Of a stretch of DNA of 39,498 nt, positions 1-9,213 are shown in pieces (positions within the stretch are counted from its first letter, which is position 1; the number at the start of each line of letters is the position of its first letter). The position numbers and the translations under genes are program-made. Location: the NCBI GenBank assembly GCA_009774235.1, contig VSNJ01000018.1:1-39498 (forward strand). The letters are read 5' to 3'. The notes below the pieces were generated by a model. The model worked only from the letters and a program-made list of their open reading frames with translations, searched no databases and was not told the origin of the DNA. This stretch comes from Lachnospiraceae bacterium (GTDB lineage Bacteria; Bacillota; Clostridia; Lachnospirales; Lachnospiraceae).

Positions 1-49
1 GCAAAAATAATATTATTATACATATAAATATCTTTTTATAGCGTTTCAT
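1..49 (-). CDS. 5' end of a probable FtsQ/DivIB cell division protein (partial)
   Basis: Only the first 16 codons are in the window. They read as a short basic stretch (Met-Lys-Arg-Tyr-Lys-Lys) followed by Ile, Phe, Cys and Leu, which is the look of an N-terminal cytoplasmic tip entering a membrane segment. AAGGA lies six bases before the ATG. It is the next minus-strand gene after ftsW in a division cluster, where ftsQ/divIB is a usual occupant. MurG is unlikely because its glycine-rich start is missing. Identity is inferred from position and hydrophobicity only. Confidence 0.4.
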   Translation of the reverse strand, partial: MKRYKKIFICIIILFL

Positions 50-121
50 GGCAAGTCCTTCTGTAAATTATTCCAGCTTTCATCCTACTTATACGCTTCC
101 CGCCCTATATTATTATACCTC

Positions 122-153
122 CATGCAGACAAACCCGGCGGGATGCCTGCATG
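122..153 (-). other. Hairpin in the ftsW-ftsQ gap
   Basis: CATGCAG at 122-128 pairs with CTGCATG at 147-153, and the interior holds a GC-rich CCCGGCGGG. There is no T-tract after it on the minus strand, so it looks like an intra-operon RNA hairpin and not a terminator. The rest of 50-187 shows no gene. Confidence 0.4.
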
Positions 154-187
154 TATTGCCTGGACAAACTTCAATGCAACAGATATG

Positions 188-1330
188 TTACTTTTGTTTA
201 ATCTGCCTTGATACACCAAGTACAAGACCCATCTCTGCCATAATAATTAATTCGGATGTACCACCATAACTTATAAACGGAAGGGGTATTCCTGTTGATG
301 GTATTGAATTAGTTACTACTGCCACATTTATTACAACCTGTATTGCAAGCTGTACCATTACACCTACACAAAGCATTGTCCCAAAAATATCAGGTGCATG
401 GCATGCTATTACTACTATACGCCAGAATAACACAAGAAATGCAAGTATTACAAGTGCTGCACCTACTATTCCAAGTTCTTCACAAATAACAGCAAATATC
501 ATGTCATTGTATGCCTCTGGTATAAATCCAAGTTTCTGCATACTCTGCCCAAGCCCTTTGCCAAACAGCCCTCCAGATGCAACAGCATAAAGCCCCTGTT
601 TAATCTGGTGTGCCTTTGGATGTGTTTCTACGTTAAGCCATATCTGTATACGTTCCATCCTGAACGGGTCACCAAATACTATGTACAATACTATAACACC
701 CACAAGTATAAGTGCACATGCTACAAAGTAACCTTTCTTATTACTTGCCACAAAGCACATCCCTATGGATATGCCTCCTACTATTATTGCAGAACTTAAG
801 TTTTCCTTGGCTATAAGGACTATAAGTGGCATCATATATGCCATAACACTTAAGAAACCAAGAAAACTGTCAAGTGCTTTCCTGTTCTTATATACTGCAT
901 ATGAAATAAATAAAATTGCAGCAATCTTGCTTATCTCAGATGGCTGGAACTGTACTGGCCCTATTTTTATCCATCTCTTAGCACCATTGTATTCTTCACC
1001 AATAAATAATACTGCTGTTTGCAGCACAAGAGCTGTTATATATGCAATATGCGACATTGATAATGAATACTTTTTCCCTGCTATCTTCTGGATAAACATC
1101 TGGTAATCCAGTTTTGAAATGGCAAACATAAGTATAAAACCTATGCCAAGCCCTGAAAGCTGCTGCTTAACAAAACGGAATGGTGCATTAAATACAGAAG
1201 CTGTATAATATCCAGCACTGTATATCATCAGAACCCCGAATAATGCTATTCCTGTTGTCATAAAGAGCAGCATATAGTCATACTGGGTAAACGTTTTTAC
1301 ACTTTTCCTTTGCCGTCCTGTACCTGGCAT
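188..1330 (-). CDS. ftsW: SEDS peptidoglycan glycosyltransferase, FtsW/SpoVE type
   Basis: A 380-residue polytopic membrane protein of the SEDS family, which polymerises lipid II into glycan strands together with a class B penicillin-binding protein. It has about ten hydrophobic segments. The family signatures are present: a KRWI-x-IGP-x-x-FQPSE block near residue 120 and the C-terminal PLPFISYGGTS block. It follows murD by 63 bases and closes the run of wall genes in this cluster. Division FtsW and sporulation SpoVE cannot be separated from sequence alone; the position in the mraZ cluster next to two class B PBPs fits either. The ribosome binding site is poor: AGGA sits almost against the ATG and GGGGG is about 12 bases away. 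No better start is nearby. Confidence 0.9.
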   Translation of the reverse strand: MPGTGRQRKSVKTFTQYDYMLLFMTTGIALFGVLMIYSAGYYTASVFNAPFRFVKQQLSGLGIGFILMFAISKLDYQMFIQKIAGKKYSLSMSHIAYITALVLQTAVLFIGEEYNGAKRWIKIGPVQFQPSEISKIAAILFISYAVYKNRKALDSFLGFLSVMAYMMPLIVLIAKENLSSAIIVGGISIGMCFVASNKKGYFVACALILVGVIVLYIVFGDPFRMERIQIWLNVETHPKAHQIKQGLYAVASGGLFGKGLGQSMQKLGFIPEAYNDMIFAVICEELGIVGAALVILAFLVLFWRIVVIACHAPDIFGTMLCVGVMVQLAIQVVINVAVVTNSIPSTGIPLPFISYGGTSELIIMAEMGLVLGVSRQIKQK

Positions 1331-1393
1331 ATCCTGCTGGTTCCCCCTTTCCGTCTTTTACTATTACAGAATGCCATCTGCTTTACCCATTAT

Positions 1394-2767
1394 TTAAAGA
1401 CTATTTACGTACTCTTTAAACAAAGTTCCTCTTTCTTCGTAACTTTTAAACATATCCCAGCTTGCACATGCTGGTGACAGAAGCACGGCATCACCAGATT
1501 TTGCATTAAGGCTTGCTGCCTTTACAGCTTCCTTAAGTGAGTCTGTTTTTATTATATTGGTAAATCCAGCTTTGTCTGCGGAAGCGGCTATTTTGTCTGC
1601 TGTAGCCCCTAACAGTACAAGGCATTTTACTTTATCACCAAAAGATGCAATCCATTCATCATAAGAAGCCTGTTTATCATAACCGCCTCCTATAACTACT
1701 GTAGGGGAAACCATAGCTTCCACCGCCTTTATGGCAGCATCAGGGTTAGTTCCTTTTGAGTCATTATAATATTTAACCCCTGAAATTTCCCTTACAAATT
1801 CAATGCGGTGTTCCACTGCATTAAATTCCTTTACAGCCTTTCTTATATATTCCACAGGTACTCCTGCATGCATGGCTATTGCAACTGCTGCCATTACATT
1901 TTCATAATTATGTTTTCCTAAAAGCTTCATATCATGGATGGAACATATCTTTATACGCTTATTGTCACAATATATAATATCTTCACCTTCAAGCCATATC
2001 CCACGTTCTAATATATGCCCACTGCTGAACCAAAATACATCTGCACTTATATCTTTTGCAATATTTTTTAAATAAATGTCTTCATAGTTAAGGACACAAA
2101 GGTTTCCCTTGTCCTGGTTCTCTGCTATGCGTGCTTTTGTATTTATATAACAGTCCATCGTATGATGCCTGTCCAGATGGTCTGGTGTAATATTTAATAT
2201 AGCGCTGGCTTCTGGTTTAAATGTATGGATTGTTTCAAGCTGGAAGCTGCTTATTTCCGCAACTGTCACAGAATTTTCATCCATGCCTGCTGCATATTCT
2301 GTATATGGCATGCCAATATTACCTACAACATATACATCATTAAAATATGTTTTCATTATTTCCCCTGTAAGGGCTGTTGTTGTTGTCTTTCCATTAGTCC
2401 CTGTTATAGCATACACTTTTCCTTTGCCAAATACATAAGCAAGCTCAATCTCACCCCATACAGGTATTCCCCGGGCTTCCAGTTTAAGTACAAGTGGTGA
2501 GTCTTTTGGTACCCCTGGGCTTATAACTGCAATATCCACACTGTCAAGCACACTGTCATCTGGCTCTCCCATTATTAACCGAAAACCTGTCCCTGGCGGA
2601 AACCTGTCTGCCACTTCTTCCCTTGAAAGTTTATTATTGCCTTCTACAACAATTATGCCTGCACCATTTTCTGTAATGGCTGTCACTTCCTTTGAAAGAA
2701 GGGATACTGCCGCAACACCACTTTTTCCTGTACCCACAACTAAAAACCTTTTATTACTAAATTGCAT
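1394..2767 (-). CDS. murD: UDP-N-acetylmuramoylalanine--D-glutamate ligase
   Basis: A cytoplasmic Mur ligase that adds D-glutamate to UDP-MurNAc-L-alanine. The 457-residue product opens with a glycine-rich nucleotide fold (VVGTGKSG), carries the ATP-binding GTNGKTTT motif near residue 120, has an NITPDHLDRH block in the central domain, and ends with the usual YNDSKGTNPDA and SPACASWDMF signatures. The open frame extends upstream to 2929 inside mraY. The ATG at 2767 is chosen because GAGG lies five bases before it and the protein then starts at the conserved fold. It lies between mraY and ftsW, as in most Firmicutes clusters. Confidence 0.95.
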   Translation of the reverse strand: MQFSNKRFLVVGTGKSGVAAVSLLSKEVTAITENGAGIIVVEGNNKLSREEVADRFPPGTGFRLIMGEPDDSVLDSVDIAVISPGVPKDSPLVLKLEARGIPVWGEIELAYVFGKGKVYAITGTNGKTTTTALTGEIMKTYFNDVYVVGNIGMPYTEYAAGMDENSVTVAEISSFQLETIHTFKPEASAILNITPDHLDRHHTMDCYINTKARIAENQDKGNLCVLNYEDIYLKNIAKDISADVFWFSSGHILERGIWLEGEDIIYCDNKRIKICSIHDMKLLGKHNYENVMAAVAIAMHAGVPVEYIRKAVKEFNAVEHRIEFVREISGVKYYNDSKGTNPDAAIKAVEAMVSPTVVIGGGYDKQASYDEWIASFGDKVKCLVLLGATADKIAASADKAGFTNIIKTDSLKEAVKAASLNAKSGDAVLLSPACASWDMFKSYEERGTLFKEYVNSL

Positions 2768-2838
2768 AATTTCCTCATTTCTGCACTGCTTTTTTATATT
2801 CCAGGCCTGTGGCTTGCAGCGCATACACAAACCTGCAT

Positions 2839-3819
2839 CTATATATATAATGCAGCCAGAGACAATATGCACATTACAGCAGTAAATAATGAAAACACTG
2901 TAACAACTTTTGTTTCTGACCAGCCGCATTGTTCAAAATGATGGTGTATTGGCGCCATTTTAAAGAAGCGCTTTCCACCACTGGCTTTAAAATAAACTAC
3001 TTGTATAATTACCGAAAGGACTTCTATAAGATAGACTGCACCAGCAACTATAATAAATACTGGCAGCTTAAGCATAAGCGCAGCAGATGCAACAAACCCT
3101 CCAAGTGCCAGGGAACCTGTGTCACCCATAAATACACTTGCCGGGTAGACATTATATAACAGGAAGCCCATAAGTGAACCTGCTGCTGACGCAGTAACAG
3201 GCGTAATACCACTTTTCATGCCAGATGCCACAATAGTAAAAAATACTGCTACAAGAAGTGTAACACTTGATGCAAGCCCGTCTAACCCATCAGTAAAATT
3301 AGTGCCATTGACAGTACCAAGCATAACAAAGTATACAAATACCACAAATACTGGCACAGGCATTGATACATACCACCCGTCCCTTATACCGCCTGAAAAC
3401 GGTATAAGAAACTCTGGTTTATATCCAAGCTTTACAAGGTAATAATAGACAAATATACCTGCAACTACTGCCTGAAGGACTATTTTCTGCCATGGGGTAA
3501 GCCCAAGTGAACGTTTCATCACAACCTTTATATAATCATCAAGAAAACCTATAAGCCCAAAACCTATAGTGGCAAACAAAACTGGGAGCACTTCCCTGTT
3601 TCCCCTGATATACAAAACTGATGTCATTGCAATACATGCAAGTATAATAAGACCGCCCATTGTAGGAGTCCCTGCTTTTTTAAGGTGTGCTTTTGGTCCG
3701 TCATCTCTTACGTACTGTCCAAACTTCATTTTTTTCAGAAAAGGTATTATTATGGGACACAACACTACACTTATGGCAAATGCCATAAGCACGGGTATCA
3801 CCGTACTCATGTAATCCAT
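2839..3819 (-). CDS. mraY: Phospho-N-acetylmuramoyl-pentapeptide transferase
   Basis: An integral membrane enzyme that moves phospho-MurNAc-pentapeptide onto undecaprenyl phosphate to make lipid I. The 326 residues form about ten hydrophobic segments. Family motifs are visible: GTPTMGG near residue 50, the aspartate pair in FLDDYIK, the NFTDGLDGL block, FMGDTGSLALGG, and the MAPIHHHFE motif near the C-terminus. Length is normal. GGAGG lies six bases before the ATG. It follows the SpoVD-like PBP by 51 bases. In many Firmicutes murF precedes it, and murF is not present here. Confidence 0.96.
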   Translation of the reverse strand: MDYMSTVIPVLMAFAISVVLCPIIIPFLKKMKFGQYVRDDGPKAHLKKAGTPTMGGLIILACIAMTSVLYIRGNREVLPVLFATIGFGLIGFLDDYIKVVMKRSLGLTPWQKIVLQAVVAGIFVYYYLVKLGYKPEFLIPFSGGIRDGWYVSMPVPVFVVFVYFVMLGTVNGTNFTDGLDGLASSVTLLVAVFFTIVASGMKSGITPVTASAAGSLMGFLLYNVYPASVFMGDTGSLALGGFVASAALMLKLPVFIIVAGAVYLIEVLSVIIQVVYFKASGGKRFFKMAPIHHHFEQCGWSETKVVTVFSLFTAVMCILSLAALYI

Positions 3820-3870
3820 AACCAGCCTCCGTCTGTTGCTGCACTTATAATTATTGCCCTCTGCATCCAG

Positions 3871-5619
3871 TTATGGCTCTGTTGTCTTATCTGGCTCTTC
3901 CCCCTGCCTCTCAATGCCAAGATATGGAAGTGCGTCATCTAAGAGCTTTGATATAACTGGTGCTGCTATAGTTCCTCCATAGTATATCCCCTCTGGTTCA
4001 TCAATAAGTACAAGTGCAAGCACAACAGGATTTTCTGCTGGTGCAAAGCCAAGGCATGAAGCAATATATTTATTGCTGCTTCTTGGAAGCTTTTCAGATG
4101 TACCTGTCTTGCCACCAACTTTATATCCCTCAACTGACGCCTTATGCCCGCCGCCTTCTGAAACTACTGACTCTAATATTCTTTTCATTTTTTCAGAAGT
4201 ATCTTTTGATATTGCCTCTTCTGTTGTTTCATACTTCAGTTTCCTGACAACTGTCTTGTCACTGCTTTCAATACCCACACCAAAATGAGGTGTTATAAGG
4301 GTACCACCATTTATTACAGCACTCACTGTTGCAAGCAGCCTTACAGGTGTAAGCTGGAATGACTGCCCAAATGACATAGTAGCAAGTTCAACAGCACCCA
4401 CATTTTCTTTTTTATGCATTATTGTAGCAGCTTCACCTGGCACATCAATGCCAGTCTTCTTCAGTATACCCAGTTTATCCAGGTATTCAAACACCCTGTC
4501 TGTACCAAGCCTTGCCCCTACCTCCATAAATACAGGATTACATGAATTCTGCACACCCTGTACAAAAGTTTCTGCTCCATGGCCTGAAACCTTATGGCAT
4601 CTTATTCTTCTGTCTTCAACCATCTTATAACCTGGACAGCTGAATGTATCTGTCTCTTTTACTACACCTGCTTCAAGCGCTGATGTAGCAGTAAATACCT
4701 TAAATGTAGAACCTGGCTCATAAGTATCACTTATACAGCCGTTACGCCACATCTTATTAAGTTCCTCATTAAACTTTTCCTGTGTCATATTTTCTGAACC
4801 AGCAATTTCATATGGATTGTTTAAATCAAACTCAGGGGCATTTACCATTGCATATATTTCTCCGTTCTGTGGGTTCAGCATAATAATACGTACACTTTTT
4901 GCATTTTTGGCTTCCAGTACATCCTCTGCTGCCTGCTGTGCAAACTTTTGTATATTTATATCAAGGCTTGTATAAAAACTATTACCTGCTACAGGCTCAA
5001 TCCTGTCTTCTGCTTCCCCTTCAATTTCAATTCCCCTTGCATTAGTCATTGTAAGTATACGCCCATCTTCTCCCTGCAGGTATGAGTCATAACTTACTTC
5101 AAGCCCGATAATCCCCTGGTTATCTGCACCTGTAAAACCTATAACCCTTGACGCAAGATTACCATATGGGTAATACCTTTTATAATCCTCATCCACCATT
5201 ACCCCGTCAAGACCCATGTCACGGATTTTATCAGATGTTTCTTTGTCTACATTTGACTTTATCCTTTCAATGGAAGAAACCTTTTCAACTCTCTTGCGTA
5301 CTTTCGCTTCATCAATACCAAGCACTTCTGACAGTACAGATATAACCCTTTCTGGTTCAGTAATCTGGTTATGTATTACTGAAATAGTAGATACTGGCTT
5401 GTTTCCTGCAAGCACTACCCCGTTCCTGTCATATATTATGCCCCTTTCAGCCTTGATGCTCCTTTCCCTCTGCTGTACATCCTTTGCCTTAGCCCCATAA
5501 TAATCAGCTTTGCCAAGCATTAAATAAGCAAGTCTGCATAATAACGCAACTGTTAGTATGCAGACTATAGTGTAGGCAAATATAAGCCTTTGTCTTTGCG
5601 CTGTTTTACAACTTTTCAT
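3871..5619 (-). CDS. Class B penicillin-binding protein, SpoVD/FtsI type
   Basis: A transpeptidase that cross-links peptidoglycan, anchored by one N-terminal membrane segment (about residues 12-35). The order is: short basic tip, membrane helix, dimerisation domain with the RGxIYDRNG motif near residue 59, then the transpeptidase domain. Active-site motifs are STFK (Ser304, Lys307), SCN (359-361) and KTGT (504-507). At 582 residues it stops soon after the catalytic domain and has no PASTA domain, unlike many SpoVD proteins. It is the second of two class B PBPs in the cluster, which in spore formers usually means one vegetative and one sporulation enzyme. Which is which is not settled here. 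The ribosome binding site is weak (GTGGA close to the ATG). Confidence 0.88.
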   Translation of the reverse strand: MKSCKTAQRQRLIFAYTIVCILTVALLCRLAYLMLGKADYYGAKAKDVQQRERSIKAERGIIYDRNGVVLAGNKPVSTISVIHNQITEPERVISVLSEVLGIDEAKVRKRVEKVSSIERIKSNVDKETSDKIRDMGLDGVMVDEDYKRYYPYGNLASRVIGFTGADNQGIIGLEVSYDSYLQGEDGRILTMTNARGIEIEGEAEDRIEPVAGNSFYTSLDINIQKFAQQAAEDVLEAKNAKSVRIIMLNPQNGEIYAMVNAPEFDLNNPYEIAGSENMTQEKFNEELNKMWRNGCISDTYEPGSTFKVFTATSALEAGVVKETDTFSCPGYKMVEDRRIRCHKVSGHGAETFVQGVQNSCNPVFMEVGARLGTDRVFEYLDKLGILKKTGIDVPGEAATIMHKKENVGAVELATMSFGQSFQLTPVRLLATVSAVINGGTLITPHFGVGIESSDKTVVRKLKYETTEEAISKDTSEKMKRILESVVSEGGGHKASVEGYKVGGKTGTSEKLPRSSNKYIASCLGFAPAENPVVLALVLIDEPEGIYYGGTIAAPVISKLLDDALPYLGIERQGEEPDKTTEP

Positions 5620-5735
5620 ATTCCACTGCCATATATAATTTGTTACTATAGCTTATTAATATTTATGGAAAATATGATTAATGCTGGATAATTTCTATAA
5701 CCTGCAGTACATGGCTTTATAAACCCATAATACCA

Positions 5736-7682
5736 CTACTGTCCTGCCACACCATAATCTTTATTAGAAAACCCGCCTTTTGGCGCTTCTATAAACCTTC
5801 CGTCCTTTGTGGATGGCAGCTTTATCTTAGATTTGGATGTTTTATTTTTTTTCTGGTTTGCCTTGCTGGTATCAGGATAAATTCCAAGAAATGGAAGTAC
5901 GTCTTTCATTACATCACTTGCAAATTCTGTTGCATATGTGCTGTGTGCCTGGTCTTCAACATAAGGTTCATCTATAATTACATATATTACCACTTCTGGA
6001 TTTTCTGCTGGTGTACATCCTATAAATGAAACAAGGTAATTGCCCTGTCCCCTTGGCTGCTTCTCTGCAGTACCTGTCTTTCCTCCTATTTCATAGCCTT
6101 TAACACGTGCTGGTTTTGCAGTGCCGTCCTCCTCTGAAACTGTCTTATAAAGGTAACTCTTTAAAAGTTTGCTTGTATCTTCTGTTATTACACGTCTTAC
6201 AAGCATATTATCATTAGAAGAAACTACGGCACCTGTTTCTGTGGTTATTTCTTTTACAACATGTGGCTGGTAATAGTTACCTCCATTTATAACAGCACTG
6301 AATGCAGCCGCCATCTGTACCATTGTAACAGTCTGGCTCTGTCCAAAGCTTGATGTTGCAAGCTGTACAGGTCCCATGGTATTCTCAGTAAATATTGCAC
6401 CTGAAGCTTCACCAGGCAAATCAATGCCTGTTCTATGCCCAAACCCAAAATTATTTATATATTCCAGGAATGTTGTCTTGCCAAGTTTTGAACCAAGATG
6501 CATAAGTACATCATTACATGACCACATAAGTGCCTGGCATATTGTAGTATAACCATGTCCGCCTCTGGCATGTGCAACACACTTAATATACCTGTCTGCT
6601 ACCTGCTGCCCGCCATCACATTTATAATACTTGTCACCAGCTGTAAGCCCTTCATCAAGCGCAGCTGCTACAGTAACAGGTTTTAATGTAGAACCAGGCT
6701 CATATGAATCACTTATACAGTAATTACGCCATAATGCATTAAGCTTTTCAAGCTTTTCTTCTTCACTCATCTTTGCCAGCTTTTTCTTTGAATAGAAATC
6801 TGATAAATCCCTTGGATTATTTAAGTCATAGCATGGATATGACGCCATTGCATATATTTCCCCATTATTAGGGTTCATAATAATACATCCTATATTATCT
6901 GAGCCAGTTTCTTTTTCAAACTTCTCCATATGCTGTTCAACTATACCTTGTACATTGACATCAATAGTTGAAACTACTGTATTTCCATTAACTGCTGGCT
7001 TAACAGTCTGGACAAGGTCAAGTCCCTGGTCATAATATCCATAACGCCTGCCGTATGAACCATTTAAAGAAGAATTATTCTCCTTCTCTATGCCCCATGC
7101 CCCTTCTTCATTGGAATTACAGAAACCTATAACATCACATGCAACTGTTGAATAAGGATAATTTCTTATATACTCCTCTTCAAACCATACACCTTTTATA
7201 TATTTATTCTTTTCCTGCAGCTTTTCAAAGTTATTTACACTTTTAGAACCAAGATGTTTAAAATCTTCCATTACATAATAATGTGATGAAGGTTTTTCCT
7301 CAAGTATTTCCTCAAGTTTCTTTTGTGTAATTCCAAAAACTTTATTTAAAGCATCTGCTGTAGGTTTAAGAAACTTTTCATCAGACAGTACCAGCTTAGG
7401 GTCAATTATAAGATTGTATACTTTAATGCTTGTAGCAAGCTTATTGCCATTCCTGTCTGTAATGTCCCCCCTCTTATACTGTACTACATTACTTACATAG
7501 CTTTGCTGTGCAAGTACCTTTTTCTCATATGCATCTCCTTTTTCTTTGCCAAGAAGGACTATACGTACCATTAATCCTATAAATGCAGCAAGTACCATAA
7601 CAAAAATTAATAAAAGCCTTGCATACATAAACTTTCTTGCAATACGTACATTGCCTCTTGTATCAGCTGCTTTTCTGCCCAT
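5736..7682 (-). CDS. Class B penicillin-binding protein, FtsI/PBP2B-like
   Basis: A septal-type transpeptidase of 648 residues. A basic N-terminus leads into a membrane helix (about residues 19-44), then the RGDITDRNGN motif of the dimerisation domain (71-80), then the catalytic domain with STLK (Ser331, Lys334), SCN (388-390) and KTGT (535-538). The last 45 residues form a Lys/Ser/Asn-rich hydrophilic tail with no PASTA domain. AAGGTGG precedes the ATG. It follows the ftsL-like gene by ten bases, the usual place of the division transpeptidase, so it is the better candidate for the vegetative FtsI. The two PBPs share overall architecture and probably arose by duplication. Confidence 0.9.
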   Translation of the reverse strand: MGRKAADTRGNVRIARKFMYARLLLIFVMVLAAFIGLMVRIVLLGKEKGDAYEKKVLAQQSYVSNVVQYKRGDITDRNGNKLATSIKVYNLIIDPKLVLSDEKFLKPTADALNKVFGITQKKLEEILEEKPSSHYYVMEDFKHLGSKSVNNFEKLQEKNKYIKGVWFEEEYIRNYPYSTVACDVIGFCNSNEEGAWGIEKENNSSLNGSYGRRYGYYDQGLDLVQTVKPAVNGNTVVSTIDVNVQGIVEQHMEKFEKETGSDNIGCIIMNPNNGEIYAMASYPCYDLNNPRDLSDFYSKKKLAKMSEEEKLEKLNALWRNYCISDSYEPGSTLKPVTVAAALDEGLTAGDKYYKCDGGQQVADRYIKCVAHARGGHGYTTICQALMWSCNDVLMHLGSKLGKTTFLEYINNFGFGHRTGIDLPGEASGAIFTENTMGPVQLATSSFGQSQTVTMVQMAAAFSAVINGGNYYQPHVVKEITTETGAVVSSNDNMLVRRVITEDTSKLLKSYLYKTVSEEDGTAKPARVKGYEIGGKTGTAEKQPRGQGNYLVSFIGCTPAENPEVVIYVIIDEPYVEDQAHSTYATEFASDVMKDVLPFLGIYPDTSKANQKKNKTSKSKIKLPSTKDGRFIEAPKGGFSNKDYGVAGQ

Positions 7683-7692
7683 AAACCACCTT

Positions 7693-8229
7693 CTAATCCC
7701 CGGCTCCTGGAATATCTGCGTACTGTTTTACCATGTCGCTCTTTTTATTCTTGTATTTATATATCTTGTTATTATCTGCCCTTACCATATGGAGTTTCTC
7801 TGTTGCAAGCTTGTATATATCAGCAAGGTCAACACTTGCAACAATCTCATTGTACTTTATATTATTTTTCTCCTGCTGTTCTTCAATTTCTGCCTGCATA
7901 GACACAACTTCTTTCTCCATGCTGCGCACATTGTTTTGTAAATGTACATATGAAAGTGCTACAAATACTACAATACATAAAGCACATGCCAGAAATATAA
8001 AAGAAGCCCCATCAATACCAGGCATTTTTACAGGCTGCTTCTCTGGACGTCTGCGTGGCCTGTGTACTGGTTCATATCTTTCCCTTCTTTTTGGAACAGC
8101 GTTTAGTTGTCTTGCAGTATTCCCATCAATGCCATTGATATTATTGACATAAGCAGATCTTTTGTAACTGGATGCATTTCTTCCTTGTCTGTACTGGTTT
8201 CCCACCCGCCGGTTTGATACATCAGCCAT
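7693..8229 (-). CDS. FtsL-like cell division protein
   Basis: A 178-residue bitopic protein. Residues 1-72 are cytoplasmic, rich in Arg, Asn and Pro. Residues 76-95 form one membrane helix. Residues 98-122 have the heptad-like Glu/Gln/Met pattern of a coiled coil, followed by a short extracellular end. This is the plan of FtsL/DivIC septum proteins, which bridge FtsQ to the FtsW-PBP synthase. Sequence conservation in the family is low, so the call relies on architecture and on the position between rsmH and the first PBP gene. GAGGAGG lies before the ATG. The long basic cytoplasmic tip is larger than in B. subtilis FtsL. Confidence 0.8.
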   Translation of the reverse strand: MADVSNRRVGNQYRQGRNASSYKRSAYVNNINGIDGNTARQLNAVPKRRERYEPVHRPRRRPEKQPVKMPGIDGASFIFLACALCIVVFVALSYVHLQNNVRSMEKEVVSMQAEIEEQQEKNNIKYNEIVASVDLADIYKLATEKLHMVRADNNKIYKYKNKKSDMVKQYADIPGAGD

Positions 8230-8241
8230 ATAATTCCTCCT

Positions 8242-9177
8242 CTAATTATGTCTAAAGATTCTTAATTTTGCACTTTTGGAACGTGGATTCTGTTCCATCT
8301 CTTCTTCACTTGGAAGTACTGGCTTCCTGTTTACCACCTTGCCTTTAGGTACATTTCCGCACACACATACTGGAAAACCAGGAGGACATATACAGGGATT
8401 CTCCGCTTTGCGGAAAGCCTGTTTTACAATTCTGTCCTCAAGCGAGTGGAATGTAATTATACAAAGTCTTCCGTCAGGTTTTAAAATATCAATCATATCT
8501 TCTAAGCTGTTGCTTAAAACATCCAGTTCATGGTTGACTTCTATCCTGACTGCCTGGAAAGTCCTTTTAGCAGGATGTCCGCCCTGCTTTCTGAACTTCA
8601 TTGGTATAGCCTGGCTTACTACTTCTGCCAGCCTTTTTGTTGTAAGGATTGGAGTTTTTGAACGTTCTGCCACTATATGTTTTGCTATATTTTTAGCAAA
8701 CTTGTCTTCTCCATAGTCCTTTATTATATGAAACAGCCTGCTCTCTGGATACTGGTTCACTACTTCCATCGCAGATAACTCCTGCCTGTTATCCATACGC
8801 ATATCAAGTGGGGCATCTGCACGGTATGAAAACCCCCTTTCCGCTGTATCAAGCTGGAATGATGATACCCCCAGGTCAAGAAGTATGCCATCGGCTTTTT
8901 CAATGCCTGATTCTTTAAGAACCTGCGGCATATCTGCATAATTGCTTCTTATTACAAGCGCTTTGCCCCCAAACCTGCTTAACCTCTCTGAACTGGTCCT
9001 GACAGCATCTGCATCCTGGTCTAAACCTATATACCGCCCTTGTGCGTTAAGCTTTTCACATATCCTGCTCCCATGGCCGGCGCCGCCTAATGTACCATCT
9101 GCATAAATGCCATCAGGCTTAATAGCAAGTCCATCTATCACTTCTTCTAATAGTACGGGCTTATGTACAAATTCCAT
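8242..9177 (-). CDS. rsmH: 16S rRNA (cytosine-1402-N4)-methyltransferase
   Basis: A SAM-dependent methyltransferase that modifies C1402 in the decoding centre of 16S rRNA. The 311-residue product starts with the family hallmark HKPVLLEEV. It has the SAM-binding ADGTLGGAGHG loop near residue 27, DGILLDLGVSSFQLD, and the later ITFHSLEDRIVK and SKSAKLR blocks. Length is standard. A GGAGG sits six bases before the ATG. It is the second gene of the cluster, 36 bases after mraZ, and is usually cotranscribed with it. Confidence 0.97.
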   Translation of the reverse strand: MEFVHKPVLLEEVIDGLAIKPDGIYADGTLGGAGHGSRICEKLNAQGRYIGLDQDADAVRTSSERLSRFGGKALVIRSNYADMPQVLKESGIEKADGILLDLGVSSFQLDTAERGFSYRADAPLDMRMDNRQELSAMEVVNQYPESRLFHIIKDYGEDKFAKNIAKHIVAERSKTPILTTKRLAEVVSQAIPMKFRKQGGHPAKRTFQAVRIEVNHELDVLSNSLEDMIDILKPDGRLCIITFHSLEDRIVKQAFRKAENPCICPPGFPVCVCGNVPKGKVVNRKPVLPSEEEMEQNPRSKSAKLRIFRHN

Positions 9178-9213
9178 AGCGGCCTCCTGCTTATATTGTA
9201 ATGTACTGTAAGA

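Noticed and set aside
48..269. Plus-strand ORF over the end of ftsW
   Set aside because: It is antisense to ftsW, has no ribosome binding site and an unlikely composition.
2768..2929. N-terminal extension of MurD
   Set aside because: It lies inside mraY, is Cys-rich and unlike any MurD, and a good Shine-Dalgarno precedes the later ATG.
8276..8716. Long plus-strand frames opposite rsmH, prpC, rsmB, murE and others
   Set aside because: They mirror well-identified genes on the other strand, lack ribosome binding sites and have Ser/Cys/Ile-rich shadow composition.
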